A DNA stretch of 64,000 bases from Neisseria zoodegmatis. GTDB lineage: Bacteria; Pseudomonadota; Gammaproteobacteria; Burkholderiales; Neisseriaceae. Below are positions 18,652-27,946 of the stretch, piece by piece. The notes beneath the pieces are model-generated. The model saw nothing but the letters and a program-made list of their open reading frames with translations. It had not been told where the DNA came from and did not search any database. The first letter of the stretch is position 1. Each line of letters opens with the position of its first letter. The stretch spans positions 806,001 through 870,000 of the forward strand of contig NZ_LT906434.1 in NCBI RefSeq assembly GCF_900187305.1, given 5' to 3'. A program made the position numbers and the translations under genes.

Positions 18652-19104
18652 ATGAAACACATTTTACTGTTGGGTTGTGTTGGTTTGGCCTTAGCGACGC
18701 CTGCTTACTCTGAAACAGATAATACGGTAATTAATTCAAAAGGTGAGCCGGTGTATTTGTTTGAATGGATGAAGCAACCGGAGTTTAAGAAGTTATGGCT
18801 AAAACAGGTTTGGCAATATACACCTAAAGCTCCGATGAATCGTTGGGTGCGAGATATGTCAGGGCCAATGCCGCCTTTGGAGAGAGTAAAGATTGGCGGT
18901 AAGGAGTATTATGCAACAGAGATGTGTCAGCCACATAATTGCCCAGATAATAAAATTTGTATTTTAACCAATAAAAAGCAAATATTTGCTTATCATGTGA
19001 TTGAACATGAAGCTAATGCTTCTGCGAAAAGGTTTGTCGAAACTTATACCTACGGTAAACCCAACGTTGAACAGTTGCATTATTTGAAAACAAGACTTGA
19101 GTAA
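18652..19104 (+). CDS. Ivy-family lysozyme inhibitor
   Basis: The 150-residue secreted protein has a signal peptide (cleavage after TPAYS). The loop CQPHNC at residues 92-97 corresponds to the CKPHDC loop of Ivy, which plugs the active site of C-type lysozyme. The surrounding EYYATEMC and ICILTNKKQIFAYHV match the family. Two loop residues differ from the classical motif (Q for K, N for D), so inhibitory strength is uncertain. It would act in the periplasm. The gene is visibly AT-richer than its neighbours, which suggests horizontal acquisition. It follows the DUF502 gene by 22 bases with AAGGA before the ATG. Confidence 0.82.
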   Translation: MKHILLLGCVGLALATPAYSETDNTVINSKGEPVYLFEWMKQPEFKKLWLKQVWQYTPKAPMNRWVRDMSGPMPPLERVKIGGKEYYATEMCQPHNCPDNKICILTNKKQIFAYHVIEHEANASAKRFVETYTYGKPNVEQLHYLKTRLE

Positions 19105-19178
19105 TTTATGCCTGTTTGACAACCATTCAGACGGCTTGAATCATTAATTAAATTAAAACAAATCAACAAGGTGAATTT

Positions 19179-20987
19179 ATGCGTACCAACTATTGTGGCT
19201 TAATCAGCGAACAATATTTAGACCAAACCGTTACCGTGAAAGGCTGGGTTCATCGCCGCCGCGACCACGGCGGTGTGATTTTTATCGACTTGCGCGACCG
19301 CGAAGGCATTGTGCAGGTGGTGATTGACCCCGACACACCGGAAGCCTTCAAAACCGCCGATTCAGCCCGTAACGAATACGTGTTAAGCATTACCGGTAAA
19401 GTACGCAACCGCCCCGAAGGGACGGCCAACGATAAAATGATTTCCGGCAAGATTGAAATTTTGGCGAAAGAAATCGAGATTTTAAACACTGCCGCTACGC
19501 CTCCGTTCCAAATCGACGACGAAAACATCAGTGAAAACGTGCGCCTGACCAACCGCGTTATCGACCTGCGCCGCCCGCAAATGCAGCGCAACCTGCGCCT
19601 GCGCTACCAAGTAGCCATGGGCGTGCGCCGTTATTTGGATGCACAAGGCTTTATCGACATCGAAACGCCAATGCTGACCCGTTCCACTCCCGAAGGCGCG
19701 CGCGACTACCTCGTGCCCAGCCGCGTGCATCCGGGCGAATTTTTCGCTTTGCCGCAATCTCCGCAACTGTTCAAACAACTGCTGATGGTGGCCGGTTTCG
19801 ACCGTTATTACCAAATCACCAAATGCTTCCGCGATGAAGATTTGCGTGCCGACCGCCAGCCCGAATTCACCCAAATCGATATTGAAACCTCGTTCTTAAG
19901 CGAGAACGAAATCATGGACATCACCGAAGGCATGGCCAAACAGGTGTTCAAAGACGCATTGGGCGTGGAATTGGGCGATTTTCCGCGCATGCCGTTCTCC
20001 GAAGCCATGTTCTACTACGGTTCCGACAAACCCGATATGCGCGTGTCGCTCAAATTCACCGAGCTGACCGATTTGATGAAAACCGAAGAATTCAAAGTAT
20101 TCCGTGCCGCAGCCGACATGAAAGGCGGTCGCGTGGTGGCTTTGCGCGTGCCGAACGGTGCGAAATTGAGCCGCAAAGACATCGACGAATACACCAAATT
20201 TGTCGGCATCTACGGCGCGAAAGGCTTGGCTTACATCAAAGTCAACGACGTGAGCAACATCACCAACGGCGAAGACAGCGGCCTGCAATCTCCGATTGTG
20301 AAATTCCTGTCTGAAAACTGCCTGAAAGAAATCATTGCCAAAACCGAAGCGCAAAACGGCGACATCATTTTCTTCGGCGCCGACAAAGCCAAGATTGTGA
20401 ACGAAGCCATCGGTGCGCTGCGTATCAAAATCGGCCATGAACACGGCACGGAAAACGGTTACTTCGTGGACGAATGGAAACCGTTGTGGGTGGTTGATTT
20501 CCCGATGTTCGAATACGACGAAGAAAACGACCGCTATGCCGCCATGCACCATCCGTTTACTTCGCCTAAGCCCGGTCATGAAGACCTGATGGAAACCGCC
20601 CCGGAAAACTGCTTGGCGCGTGCTTACGATATGGTGTTGAACGGCTGGGAAATCGGCGGCGGTTCTATCCGTATCCACCGCGCCGACGTTCAGGAAAAAG
20701 TGTTTGCCGCCCTGAAAATCAGCCCTGAAGAGCAACAGGAAAAATTCGGCTTCCTGCTGGATAACCTGAAATTCGGTGCACCTCCGCACGGCGGTTTGGC
20801 TTTCGGTTTAGACCGTTTGGTTACGTTGATGACCGGTGCCGAATCCATCCGCGACGTGATTGCGTTCCCGAAAACACAGCGTGCTCAATGCTTGCTGACC
20901 AATGCGCCGAATGCGGTTGACGAGAAACAACTGCGCGAACTGAGCCTGCGCTTGCGTGCGAAAGCAACTGAAAGCAAAGAAGCATAA
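19179..20987 (+). CDS. aspS: aspartate--tRNA ligase
   Basis: The 602-residue class II synthetase is full length. It has the N-terminal OB-fold ([31 protein letters not shown]), motif 2 ([21 protein letters not shown]), the GAD insertion and motif 3 ([19 protein letters not shown]). AAGGTGAATTT precedes the ATG. Neisseria lacks AsnRS in many strains, so this enzyme may be non-discriminating and supply Asp-tRNA-Asn to GatCAB; that is inference. A DUS terminator follows. Confidence 0.98.
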   Translation: MRTNYCGLISEQYLDQTVTVKGWVHRRRDHGGVIFIDLRDREGIVQVVIDPDTPEAFKTADSARNEYVLSITGKVRNRPEGTANDKMISGKIEILAKEIEILNTAATPPFQIDDENISENVRLTNRVIDLRRPQMQRNLRLRYQVAMGVRRYLDAQGFIDIETPMLTRSTPEGARDYLVPSRVHPGEFFALPQSPQLFKQLLMVAGFDRYYQITKCFRDEDLRADRQPEFTQIDIETSFLSENEIMDITEGMAKQVFKDALGVELGDFPRMPFSEAMFYYGSDKPDMRVSLKFTELTDLMKTEEFKVFRAAADMKGGRVVALRVPNGAKLSRKDIDEYTKFVGIYGAKGLAYIKVNDVSNITNGEDSGLQSPIVKFLSENCLKEIIAKTEAQNGDIIFFGADKAKIVNEAIGALRIKIGHEHGTENGYFVDEWKPLWVVDFPMFEYDEENDRYAAMHHPFTSPKPGHEDLMETAPENCLARAYDMVLNGWEIGGGSIRIHRADVQEKVFAALKISPEEQQEKFGFLLDNLKFGAPPHGGLAFGLDRLVTLMTGAESIRDVIAFPKTQRAQCLLTNAPNAVDEKQLRELSLRLRAKATESKEA

Positions 20988-21008
20988 GATTCTTTAATTG
21001 AAAAAACC

Positions 21009-21042
21009 GAGGCCGTCTGAAAATTTTTCAGACGGCCTTTTC
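21009..21042 (+). terminator. DUS inverted repeat terminator after aspS
   Basis: AGGCCGTCTGAAAA / TTTTCAGACGGCCT with a two-base loop and TTTT after it, 22 bases past the aspS stop. Confidence 0.88.
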
Positions 21043-21241
21043 ATAAAAGCCAAGTTTTTTTAAAGCCGGCTTGCTATACGATGTTTCAAAAGAGATTTGG
21101 CTATCCAAAATTTCTACTCAATCCAAAAAAAGCGTTTGCAGCACCCCATTTATTCTCGATAGCTTGCCGACTGCTTCCTGCGCTCCACACATAATTTCCC
21201 GTATAATTCAGGCCGTCTGAAACCTGAATCTGCCTTCTGCC

Positions 21242-23077
21242 GTGTCCACTCCGTTCGACTTAACCGTTTTTTTAAAAAACCTGCCGACTCTGCCGGGCGT
21301 TTACCGCATGCTCGACAAAAGCGGGCAGGTTTTGTACGTCGGCAAGGCGGTCAACCTGAAACGGCGGGTGTCGAGCTATTTTCAGAAAAGCGACCATTCT
21401 CCGCGCATCACCTTGATGGTAAAACAAGTACATTCGGTCGAAACCACGGTTACCCGTTCCGAAGCCGAAGCGCTGATTCTGGAAAACAATTTAATCAAAG
21501 CCTTATCGCCGAAATACAATATTCTTTTCCGCGACGACAAAAGCTATCCTTATCTGATGTTGAGCGGGCACGAATTCCCGCAGATGGCCTATTACCGCGG
21601 CACACTCAAAAAAACCAACCAATATTTCGGCCCTTATCCAAACGGTTATGCCGTGCGCGACAGCATTCAGATTCTGCAAAAGGTATTCCGTCTGCGCACT
21701 TGTGAAGACAGCGTATTCCAACACCGCGACCGCGCCTGCCTGCTGTATCAAATCAAACGCTGCTCCGGCCCGTGTGTCGGCCATATTTCTTATGAAGACT
21801 ACCAAGCCAGCGTGCGTGAAGCGGTAACTTTTCTCAACGGAAAAACCGATGAACTGACCCAAACCCTGCACCACAAAATGAATCAGGCCGCCGCCGCGCT
21901 GCAATTTGAAGAAGCCGCCCGCTACCGCGACCAAATCCAAGCGCTCGGGTTGGTGCAAAGCCAGCAGTTCATCGACAGCAAAAATCCCAACAATCCCAAC
22001 GATATCGACCTGCTGGCGCTAGTGGTAGAGCAAGGCAGCGTGTGTATCCATTGGGTCAGCATCCGCGGCGGGCGGCATGTGGGCGACAAAAGTTTCTTCC
22101 CCGACGTGCGCAACGATCCCGAACCCAACGGGCAGGATTACGCAGAAGCCTTTGTCGCCCAACATTATTTAGGCAAAAGCAAGCCCGACATCATCATCAG
22201 CAACTTCACTTTGCCCGAAGTGCTTCAGACGGCCTTAAACCAAGAACACGGCAAGCAAATCCAATTCGTTACCAAAACCATAGGCGAGCGCAAAATCTGG
22301 CTGAACATGGCAGAGAAAAACGCCAAACTCGCCATTGCCCAACACCGCTTGCAACACAGCAGCCAGCAACACCGCATCGAAGAACTGGCACGCCTATTAA
22401 ACATGGATTCAGACGGCCTCCAACGTCTCGAATGCTTCGACATCAGCCACACGCAAGGCGAAGCCACCATCGCTTCCTGTGTTGTGTACGACGAGCATAA
22501 TATCCAACCCAACCAATACCGCCGCTACAACATCACCACCGCCAAAGCAGGCGATGACTACGCCGCCATGCGCGAAGTGCTCACCCGCCGCTACGGCAAA
22601 ATGGTCGAAGCCGAAGCCAACGGCGAAGCCGTCAAATGGCCCGATGCCGTCTTAATCGACGGTGGCAAAGGGCAAGTCGGCATGGCAGTAACCGTGTGGG
22701 AAGAACTCGGCCTGCACATCCCCATCATCGGCATCGCCAAAGGCCCCGAACGCAAAGCCGGCTTGGAAGAACTGATTTTGCCGTTCACAGGCGAAACCTT
22801 CCGCCTGCCGCCCAACAGCCCCGCCTTGCACCTGCTACAAACCGTGCGCGACGAATCCCACCGTTTCGCCATTACCGGACACCGCAAAAAACGCGACAAA
22901 ACAAGAGTAACGTCGTCATTAAACGAAATCCCCGGCATAGGCGCAAAACGCCGCCAAGCATTGCTTACCCGTTTCGGAGGGCTGCGCGGCGTAGCGGCCG
23001 CCAGCGTAGAAGACTTGGCTCAAGTAGAAGGCATTAGCAAAGCCTTGGCCGAAAAAATTTATGAAAGCCTGCACTGA
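21242..23077 (+). CDS. uvrC: excinuclease ABC subunit C
   Basis: This 611-residue endonuclease makes both incisions around UvrAB-bound DNA lesions. The N-terminal GIY-YIG domain reads LPGVYRMLDKSGQVLYVGKA. The UVR motif is FEEAARYRDQIQAL. The RNase H-like endonuclease region (LIDGGKGQVG) and C-terminal helix-hairpin-helix (LNEIPGIGAKRRQALLTRFGGLRGV) are complete. The start is GTG at 21242; no ATG fits. An AG-DUS lies about 25 bases upstream. Confidence 0.96.
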   Translation: MSTPFDLTVFLKNLPTLPGVYRMLDKSGQVLYVGKAVNLKRRVSSYFQKSDHSPRITLMVKQVHSVETTVTRSEAEALILENNLIKALSPKYNILFRDDKSYPYLMLSGHEFPQMAYYRGTLKKTNQYFGPYPNGYAVRDSIQILQKVFRLRTCEDSVFQHRDRACLLYQIKRCSGPCVGHISYEDYQASVREAVTFLNGKTDELTQTLHHKMNQAAAALQFEEAARYRDQIQALGLVQSQQFIDSKNPNNPNDIDLLALVVEQGSVCIHWVSIRGGRHVGDKSFFPDVRNDPEPNGQDYAEAFVAQHYLGKSKPDIIISNFTLPEVLQTALNQEHGKQIQFVTKTIGERKIWLNMAEKNAKLAIAQHRLQHSSQQHRIEELARLLNMDSDGLQRLECFDISHTQGEATIASCVVYDEHNIQPNQYRRYNITTAKAGDDYAAMREVLTRRYGKMVEAEANGEAVKWPDAVLIDGGKGQVGMAVTVWEELGLHIPIIGIAKGPERKAGLEELILPFTGETFRLPPNSPALHLLQTVRDESHRFAITGHRKKRDKTRVTSSLNEIPGIGAKRRQALLTRFGGLRGVAAASVEDLAQVEGISKALAEKIYESLH

Positions 23078-23313
23078 TTGAAAATATACATATTAGATAA
23101 GGCGGAATACAGCCGTGCGGTTTATTTTTCATACGGCCACACGATAACCCGCACAAGCAAGCCTTTAAATTCGCTATAATTCGGCATCAACCGAATGCAG
23201 CCGCGGTTAGCAAACTGTCGTTGCGTGTTTGAATAATAAAATTTCTGCACACACTTTTCAGACGGCCGGAGGCATATCAACCCATCATACAAGCCGTCTG
23301 AAAACACGCAGGC

Positions 23314-23473
23314 ATATAGCAAATAAACTTTATTTCCGCTACGGCGTTGCTGCGTCTTAGCTCAAAGAGAACGATGGAACAAGCCGTTAAAGCGGCAACA
23401 GAATCGGTTTTATATTACCCATACTGTTTGCGGCCTGCCGCCTTGCATCAAAAATAAGTTTATATTGCTATAT
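23314..23473. repeat. Correia-like repeat element (CREE) with divergent ends
   Basis: The inside matches the Neisseria Correia element in minus orientation: ACGGCGTTGCTGCGTCTTAG, CTCAAAGAGAACGAT, then AATCGGTT, ACTGTTTGCGG and GCCGCCTTG, in the right order. The ends are not the classical TATAGTGGATTAAC but ATATAGCAAATAAACTT / AAGTTTATATTGCTATAT, imperfect inverted repeats of each other. The length of 160 bases is close to the full-length class (about 155) that keeps the IHF-binding middle. It ends 30 bases before pgsA and may influence its promoter. Confidence 0.75.
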
Positions 23474-23502
23474 CAGCAGCAAAACACAGAAAGCCACAAA
23501 TC

Positions 23503-24069
23503 ATGCCCTGGAATGTTCCCATTTTCCTTACTTGGATGCGCGTATTGCTGATTCCGGTATTCACACTCCTGTTTTACCTGCCCAAAGAATGGCTGGACAT
23601 ACAAACCGTAAATTGGACAGCCGCCGTGATTTTTGCCATTGCCGCCGTTACCGACTGGTTCGACGGTTTTTTAGCGCGCCGTTGGAAGCAAACCTCCGAT
23701 TTCGGTGCTTTTCTCGATCCCGTTGCCGACAAACTGATGGTTGCCGTAGCCTTGTTGCTGCTGGTTAGCTTAGGCAGAACCTATGCCATTTTCGCCATGA
23801 TCATCATCGGCAGAGAAATTACCATTTCAGCATTGCGCGAATGGATGGCACAAATGGGCAAACGCAACAGCGTCGCCGTTGCCACTATCGGAAAATTAAA
23901 AACCACCGCGCAAATGGCAGCCATTTTGCTGTTGCTTATCGGCTTGCAAGATTATCACGGCTTCAACCTGCTCACTATCGGTAACATATTGATGTTTATT
24001 GCATCTGTATTAACCATCTGGTCGATGTTCTATTACTTGAAAATGGCATGGAAAGAATTTAAGCATTAA
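23503..24069 (+). CDS. pgsA: CDP-diacylglycerol--glycerol-3-phosphate 3-phosphatidyltransferase
   Basis: The 188-residue inner-membrane enzyme makes phosphatidylglycerolphosphate, the first committed step to phosphatidylglycerol and cardiolipin. The CDP-alcohol phosphotransferase motif D-G-AR-G-D-D is present as DWFDGFLARRWKQTSDFGAFLDPVADKL. Several hydrophobic segments surround it. Family length is about 180-190. A Correia-like element lies immediately upstream, and the tRNA cluster follows. Confidence 0.95.
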   Translation: MPWNVPIFLTWMRVLLIPVFTLLFYLPKEWLDIQTVNWTAAVIFAIAAVTDWFDGFLARRWKQTSDFGAFLDPVADKLMVAVALLLLVSLGRTYAIFAMIIIGREITISALREWMAQMGKRNSVAVATIGKLKTTAQMAAILLLLIGLQDYHGFNLLTIGNILMFIASVLTIWSMFYYLKMAWKEFKH

Positions 24070-24084
24070 AATCCAACAAAACCC

Positions 24085-24112
24085 TTGACAGCAAATTTTC
24101 AGACACTATAAT
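24085..24112 (+). promoter_or_regulatory. strong promoter of the tRNA cluster
   Basis: Perfect TTGACA (24085-24090) and perfect TATAAT (24107-24112) are separated by 16 bases, 44 bases ahead of the first tRNA-Gly. Confidence 0.88.
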
Positions 24113-24156
24113 AGCTTTCTCTTTTGCCGAAGCCCATAAGCAGAAGCAAAACCCAA

Positions 24157-24232
24157 GCGGGAATAGCTCAGTTGGTAGAGCGCAACCTTGCCAAGGTTGA
24201 GGTCGCGAGTTCGAGACTCGTTTCCCGCTCCA
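24157..24232 (+). tRNA. tRNA-Gly (GCC), copy 1
   Basis: 76 bases including encoded CCA. Acceptor GCGGGAA/TTCCCGC, anticodon stem CAACC/GGTTG with loop TTGCCAA (anticodon GCC), T-loop TTCGAGA. First of three identical copies. Confidence 0.97.
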
Positions 24233-24259
24233 CAGTTTACTTTCAGATGTAATTCAAAC

Positions 24260-24335
24260 GCGGGAATAGCTCAGTTGGTAGAGCGCAACCTTGCCAAGGT
24301 TGAGGTCGCGAGTTCGAGACTCGTTTCCCGCTCCA
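24260..24335 (+). tRNA. tRNA-Gly (GCC), copy 2
   Basis: Identical to the first copy across all 76 bases, including CCA; spacer of 27 bases. Confidence 0.97.
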
Positions 24336-24356
24336 ACAGCTTACATTTGAACTCAA

Positions 24357-24432
24357 GCGGGAATAGCTCAGTTGGTAGAGCGCAACCTTGCCAAGGTTGA
24401 GGTCGCGAGTTCGAGACTCGTTTCCCGCTCCA
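24357..24432 (+). tRNA. tRNA-Gly (GCC), copy 3
   Basis: Identical to copies 1 and 2; spacer of 21 bases. Tandem duplication of this gene within the operon is evident. Confidence 0.97.
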
Positions 24433-24478
24433 AAATACCAAGCCGTTTACACCACTTAAGCGGCTTGAATAGCTTTAA

Positions 24479-24552
24479 GGCGGGATAGCAAAGTGGTTAT
24501 GCAGCGGCCTGCAAAGCCGTCTACGCCGGTTCGATTCCGACTCCCGCCTCCA
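24479..24552 (+). tRNA. tRNA-Cys (GCA)
   Basis: 74 bases with encoded CCA. Acceptor GGCGGGA/TCCCGCC, D-arm GCA-AAGTGGTTA-TGC, anticodon arm GCGGCCTGCAAAGCCGT (anticodon GCA), T-loop TTCGATT. The T-stem GCCGG/CCGAC has one C-A mismatch. Confidence 0.93.
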
Positions 24553-24584
24553 CATTTTATATTATATTCAAATACATCCCTTAC

Positions 24585-24662
24585 GGCGGGGTGGCAGAGT
24601 GTTTATGCGATAAGGGGTGCAACCCTTATACAGGCCGGTTAAAATCCGCGCCCCCGCCTCCA
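24585..24662 (+). tRNA. aberrant tRNA-Cys-like gene (GCA in an irregular anticodon arm)
   Basis: It is collinear with the tRNA-Cys just upstream and has a perfect 7-base-pair acceptor GGCGGGG/CCCCGCC and encoded CCA. It departs from the norm in three places. The anticodon arm ATAAGGGGTGCAACCCTTAT cannot form 5 pairs with a 7-base loop: it gives 6 pairs with 8 or 7 pairs with 6. The D-loop GAGTGTTTA lacks the second G of the GG pair. The T-loop is TTAAAAT instead of TTCGATT, and the T-stem pairs poorly. It may be a decaying duplicate or a specialised tRNA. Confidence 0.65.
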
Positions 24663-24708
24663 AAGTTATTTATCTTTGATATCTAAACAAACAGATATAA
24701 AAGATAAA

Positions 24709-24798
24709 GCCCGGGTGGTGAAATAGGTAGACACAACGGACTTAAAATCCGTCGACCCTAAACAGGTCGTGCCGGTTCGATTCCGGCTCCGGGCACCA
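24709..24798 (+). tRNA. tRNA-Leu (UAA)
   Basis: 90 bases with CCA. Acceptor GCCCGGG/CCCGGGC in the usual form, anticodon loop with TAA inside CGGACTTAAAATCCG, long variable arm (CGACCCTAAACAGGTCG), T-loop TTCGATT. Class II tRNA as expected for Leu. Confidence 0.95.
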
Positions 24799-24814
24799 CC
24801 ATACTCAATCAATA

Positions 24815-24840
24815 TACCGCTTTAAAGCGGTTATTTTTTT
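24815..24840 (+). terminator. terminator of the tRNA operon
   Basis: ATACCGCTTTAAAGCGGTTA hairpin followed by TTTTTTT, 16 bases after tRNA-Leu. Confidence 0.9.
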
Positions 24841-25069
24841 GCCTGTAAATCTCCCGCTAAGCAAATTTGTGTAGCGTTCCCAGTATTTCCGATGCCTTGA
24901 GTATTTTGGGAGAGTCGTTTTCCGTATCCAGAATAAATACGACTAAATTTCAAGCAATACTAGGCTTTCCTATATTTTTGTAGTTTTGCAAAAACCTCAC
25001 TGCGCCCGTTTTCAGACGGCCTTCTGCTATAATCTTGCCCTTTGTTTTATCTAGGCTTTTACACACACC

Positions 25070-26470
25070 ATGCAGCAGCCCGACTTCACCCAAACGCTCT
25101 CCCGCGACCGCCATTTCCTGCAAAACGCCTTCAAAAACCCCAAACGCTTCGGCGGCATCGAAGCCGTGCAGAAAAAATACCAAAAATCGCACGACACGTT
25201 TTTAAAACGCCAAGCCGCGCTGCCCAAGCCGCAGTATGACGGCACACTGCCGGTGCACGAGCGTTTGGACGACATCAAAACCGCCATTCAAAACAACCAA
25301 GTAACCATTATTTGCGGCGAAACCGGTTCGGGCAAAACCACCCAGCTTCCGAAAATCTGCTTGGAGCTTGGGCGCGGTGCGGCGGGCTTGATCGGACACA
25401 CGCAGCCGCGGCGGTTGGCGGCGCGTTCGGTGGCGGAGCGGATTGCCGAAGAATTGGACAGCAACATCGGCCAAACCGTCGGCTACAAAGTGCGTTTCAA
25501 CGACAACACCTCGCGCGATGCCTATGTGAAGCTGATGACCGACGGCATTCTGCTCGCCGAAACGCAAACCGACCGCTATCTCACCGCTTACGACACGATT
25601 ATTATCGACGAAGCGCACGAACGCAGCCTCAACATCGATTTTCTGCTCGGCTACCTGAAACAGCTTCTGCCGCGCCGCCCCGATTTGAAAGTCATCATCA
25701 CCTCGGCCACCATTGATGCCGAGCGCTTTTCCAAACATTTCAACAACGCGCCCGTGCTGGAAGTGAGCGGGCGCACCTTCCCTGTCAACATTCTCTACCG
25801 CCCGCTGCATTCGCAAGACGAAGACGAAGCGGAAATCGAGTTGACCGACGCGATTGTCGATGCCGCCGACGAATTAGCACGGCTGGGCGGCGGCGACATT
25901 CTGGTGTTCCTGCCCGGCGAGCGCGAAATCCGCGAGGCCGCCGAAGCCCTGCGCAAATCGCCGCTGCGCCGTGACGACGAAATCCTGCCGCTGTTTGCCC
26001 GCTTGTCGAACGCCGAACAGCACAAAATTTTCCACCCGAGCGGCAGCAAACGCCGCATCGTGCTGGCGACCAACGTGGCCGAAACCTCGCTCACCGTGCC
26101 GGGCATCAAATATGTGATCGACACCGGTTTGGCACGGGTCAAACGCTATTCCGCGCGCGCCAAAGTGGAACAGCTTCATGTGGAAAAAATCTCCCAAGCC
26201 GCCGCGCGTCAACGCTCCGGCCGCTGCGGCCGCGTATCCGCCGGCGTAGCCGTGCGCCTGTATAGCGAAGAAGATTTCAACGAGCGTCCCGCCTTTACCG
26301 ACCCCGAAATCATTCGCAGCAATCTGGCCGCAGTCATCCTGCGCATGGCCGCGCTGAAACTGGGCGATGTGGCAGCTTTCCCATTTCTTGAAGCGCCTGA
26401 CCAGCGTTATATTAATGACGGGTTTCAGGTGTTGTTGGAACTGGGGGCGGTGGAAGAGAATTATGAGTAG
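25070..26470 (+). pseudogene. hrpA: HrpA-type DEAH RNA helicase, N-terminal part (gene split)
   Basis: The open frame encodes 466 residues and contains a complete DEAH helicase core: Walker A GETGSGKT (83-90), DEAH (179-182), SAT (211-213) and motif [10 protein letters not shown] (380-387). Its last conserved segment is [16 protein letters not shown], after which four foreign residues and a stop follow. In intact HrpA (about 1300 residues) the chain continues with LTKLGEQMARLPIDP, which here lies 10.5 kb away at 37034. So the gene has been cut after residue ~462 by inserted DNA. The fragment may still be made as a core-only helicase lacking HA2, OB-fold and DUF3418 parts. An AG-DUS precedes the gene. 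Confidence 0.9.
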
Positions 26471-26490
26471 TCTGCACGCATTTCTGAAAA

Positions 26491-26502
26491 TGCCTGTCTG
26501 AA
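26491..26502 (+). other. DUS variant TGCCTGTCTGAA at the left hrpA junction
   Basis: Exact match to the TG-wad DUS dialect (first described for N. wadsworthii, from memory), 20 bases past the stop of the truncated hrpA frame. The rest of the window uses AG-DUS and AT-DUS. Confidence 0.6.
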
Positions 26503-26508
26503 AAGCAC

Positions 26509-26546
26509 GATGCCGTCTGAAAATGAGTTTCAGACGGCATTTTTTA
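26509..26546. terminator. AT-DUS inverted repeat terminator
   Basis: GATGCCGTCTGAAA / TTTCAGACGGCAT with TTTTTT after it. It lies between the hrpA N-terminal fragment and the convergent module A operon and can end both. Confidence 0.85.
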
Positions 26547-26560
26547 CAGTGTAAATTGCC

Positions 26561-27946
26561 TTAAAGTTTACTCAATAATCCAAAATCTTTTTGACCTTTC
26601 TCATCCGTATCATTATCAGAAAATACTGTTGAATTAAGATAATTTTCTACTAATTTAATAATATGTCTGATTTTATCTGTTTGAGTTGTCATAAAACCAA
26701 GTGGCACGGTAACGGGATAACCTACTAATTTAGCGTGATAACAAACCACCGCAAATTTATTTTCTAAAAATAAAATTTCCGTATTGCCGTTTAAAAAACC
26801 TTCACAAAATCCGTAGAGTACTTTTTCTGATGTATCTCTAAACTGATGTAACCATTCTTGTTTCTCACGCTTATAGCACTCGGATGGCAAAGGCAAATAA
26901 AGTCGGAAATCATAATTTTTTTCCTTTTGCTTATCCACGAAATATTGAATTTTGTTGTGGATTTTTCGCTGTTTTCCCCAATAAATATCACTTGGAGCAA
27001 ACCAATATAGTTTTTTGACTTGCTTGTTGTCCAATTTATTCAAAATACCCTGTATTTGTTCAAATAGCATTTCTTGATGATAAATCTGTCCTAGAAAATA
27101 CAAGCCATTTTGCTGTTCATATTTTTGATAGATTTTCATAAATTCGACAAAATCTAATTGTCCGCCAAATAATACGTTTACCGTATCCTCATCACCAATT
27201 TCTCCCATACTTTTCCGTAATTCACGTAAATTATCACGACTGGCAAATTGTTTCAGTTGTACTGTAATCGCTTGCTGAATATTGTCTTGATGGATGATAG
27301 TAGGCACATCGTGGCGTTCTTTAGCTTCACCTGTTTCAGGCACTAGTTCAAATGCCTGCGTAAAACGAAAATAATCAGGCTTACCTTTGGGTTCGATGGC
27401 ATCAATTTTATATAGAGAAATGTCTTTTTTATCTATGATGCCGTCTTGCATTAATTGACGAAAACGGTTTTGAAACGCTTTTCGGGCAATTTCACAGCTT
27501 TCGGATAATACTTTGGGTTCAATTTCCAATTCAATAGCTTGCTGACTGGCTTTATCACAATCTTCTTTTCGCAAAAAATTGTTATCTAATAATTCCATGC
27601 GATATTCCCCACCAAACTCTTCTAATGTTGGAATTTTGGGAGGATCTTGTCCGTCATTGTGAAACAATCGTAAACCTTCAGCCGATAACTCAATCAAACC
27701 ATCATCTCGCCAAGTAATCCATTTCTTTTTTTCCAAATCAGCAAGAGCGACTTCGGTTTCATGTTGAGTAAATCCGAAATATTGGGCAATTTGTTCAGGT
27801 TTGCACGGTGTTACTTTCAACAAGCGCAACAAATATTCGCGCACAAATGCTACACCTTCATCGCTCATATACGAAAACACGATATGAAAACGTGGAGCTT
27901 TAACCACAAAATCTATTTGATTATACGGCGTTTTTTGTTCATTCAT
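26561..27946 (-). CDS. module A partner protein with winged helix; possible degenerate PLD-type domain (MkoB candidate)
   Basis: The 461-residue protein starts with an N-terminal winged-helix-like segment (KPEQIAQYFGFTQHETEVALADLEKKKWI). The middle is charged and helical. The C-terminal third alternates strands and helices (VKKLYWFAPSD, FRLYLPLPSE, TEILFLENKFAVVCYHAKLVGY). HAK near residue 415 could be the HxK of a phospholipase D-type active site, but the expected Asp is missing. Its ATG overlaps the stop of the upstream helicase gene by four bases (ATGA), so it is translationally coupled to it. I do not recognise the family with certainty; the pairing suggests the nuclease subunit of a Mokosh type I-like defence system. 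DNA is AT-rich. Confidence 0.8.
   Translation of the reverse strand: MNEQKTPYNQIDFVVKAPRFHIVFSYMSDEGVAFVREYLLRLLKVTPCKPEQIAQYFGFTQHETEVALADLEKKKWITWRDDGLIELSAEGLRLFHNDGQDPPKIPTLEEFGGEYRMELLDNNFLRKEDCDKASQQAIELEIEPKVLSESCEIARKAFQNRFRQLMQDGIIDKKDISLYKIDAIEPKGKPDYFRFTQAFELVPETGEAKERHDVPTIIHQDNIQQAITVQLKQFASRDNLRELRKSMGEIGDEDTVNVLFGGQLDFVEFMKIYQKYEQQNGLYFLGQIYHQEMLFEQIQGILNKLDNKQVKKLYWFAPSDIYWGKQRKIHNKIQYFVDKQKEKNYDFRLYLPLPSECYKREKQEWLHQFRDTSEKVLYGFCEGFLNGNTEILFLENKFAVVCYHAKLVGYPVTVPLGFMTTQTDKIRHIIKLVENYLNSTVFSDNDTDEKGQKDFGLLSKL

Noticed and set aside
24188..24400. 70-codon open frame across the tRNA-Gly genes
   Set aside because: It is a translation of repeated tRNA sequence (NSNAGIAQLVERNLAK and similar), a well-known false gene.
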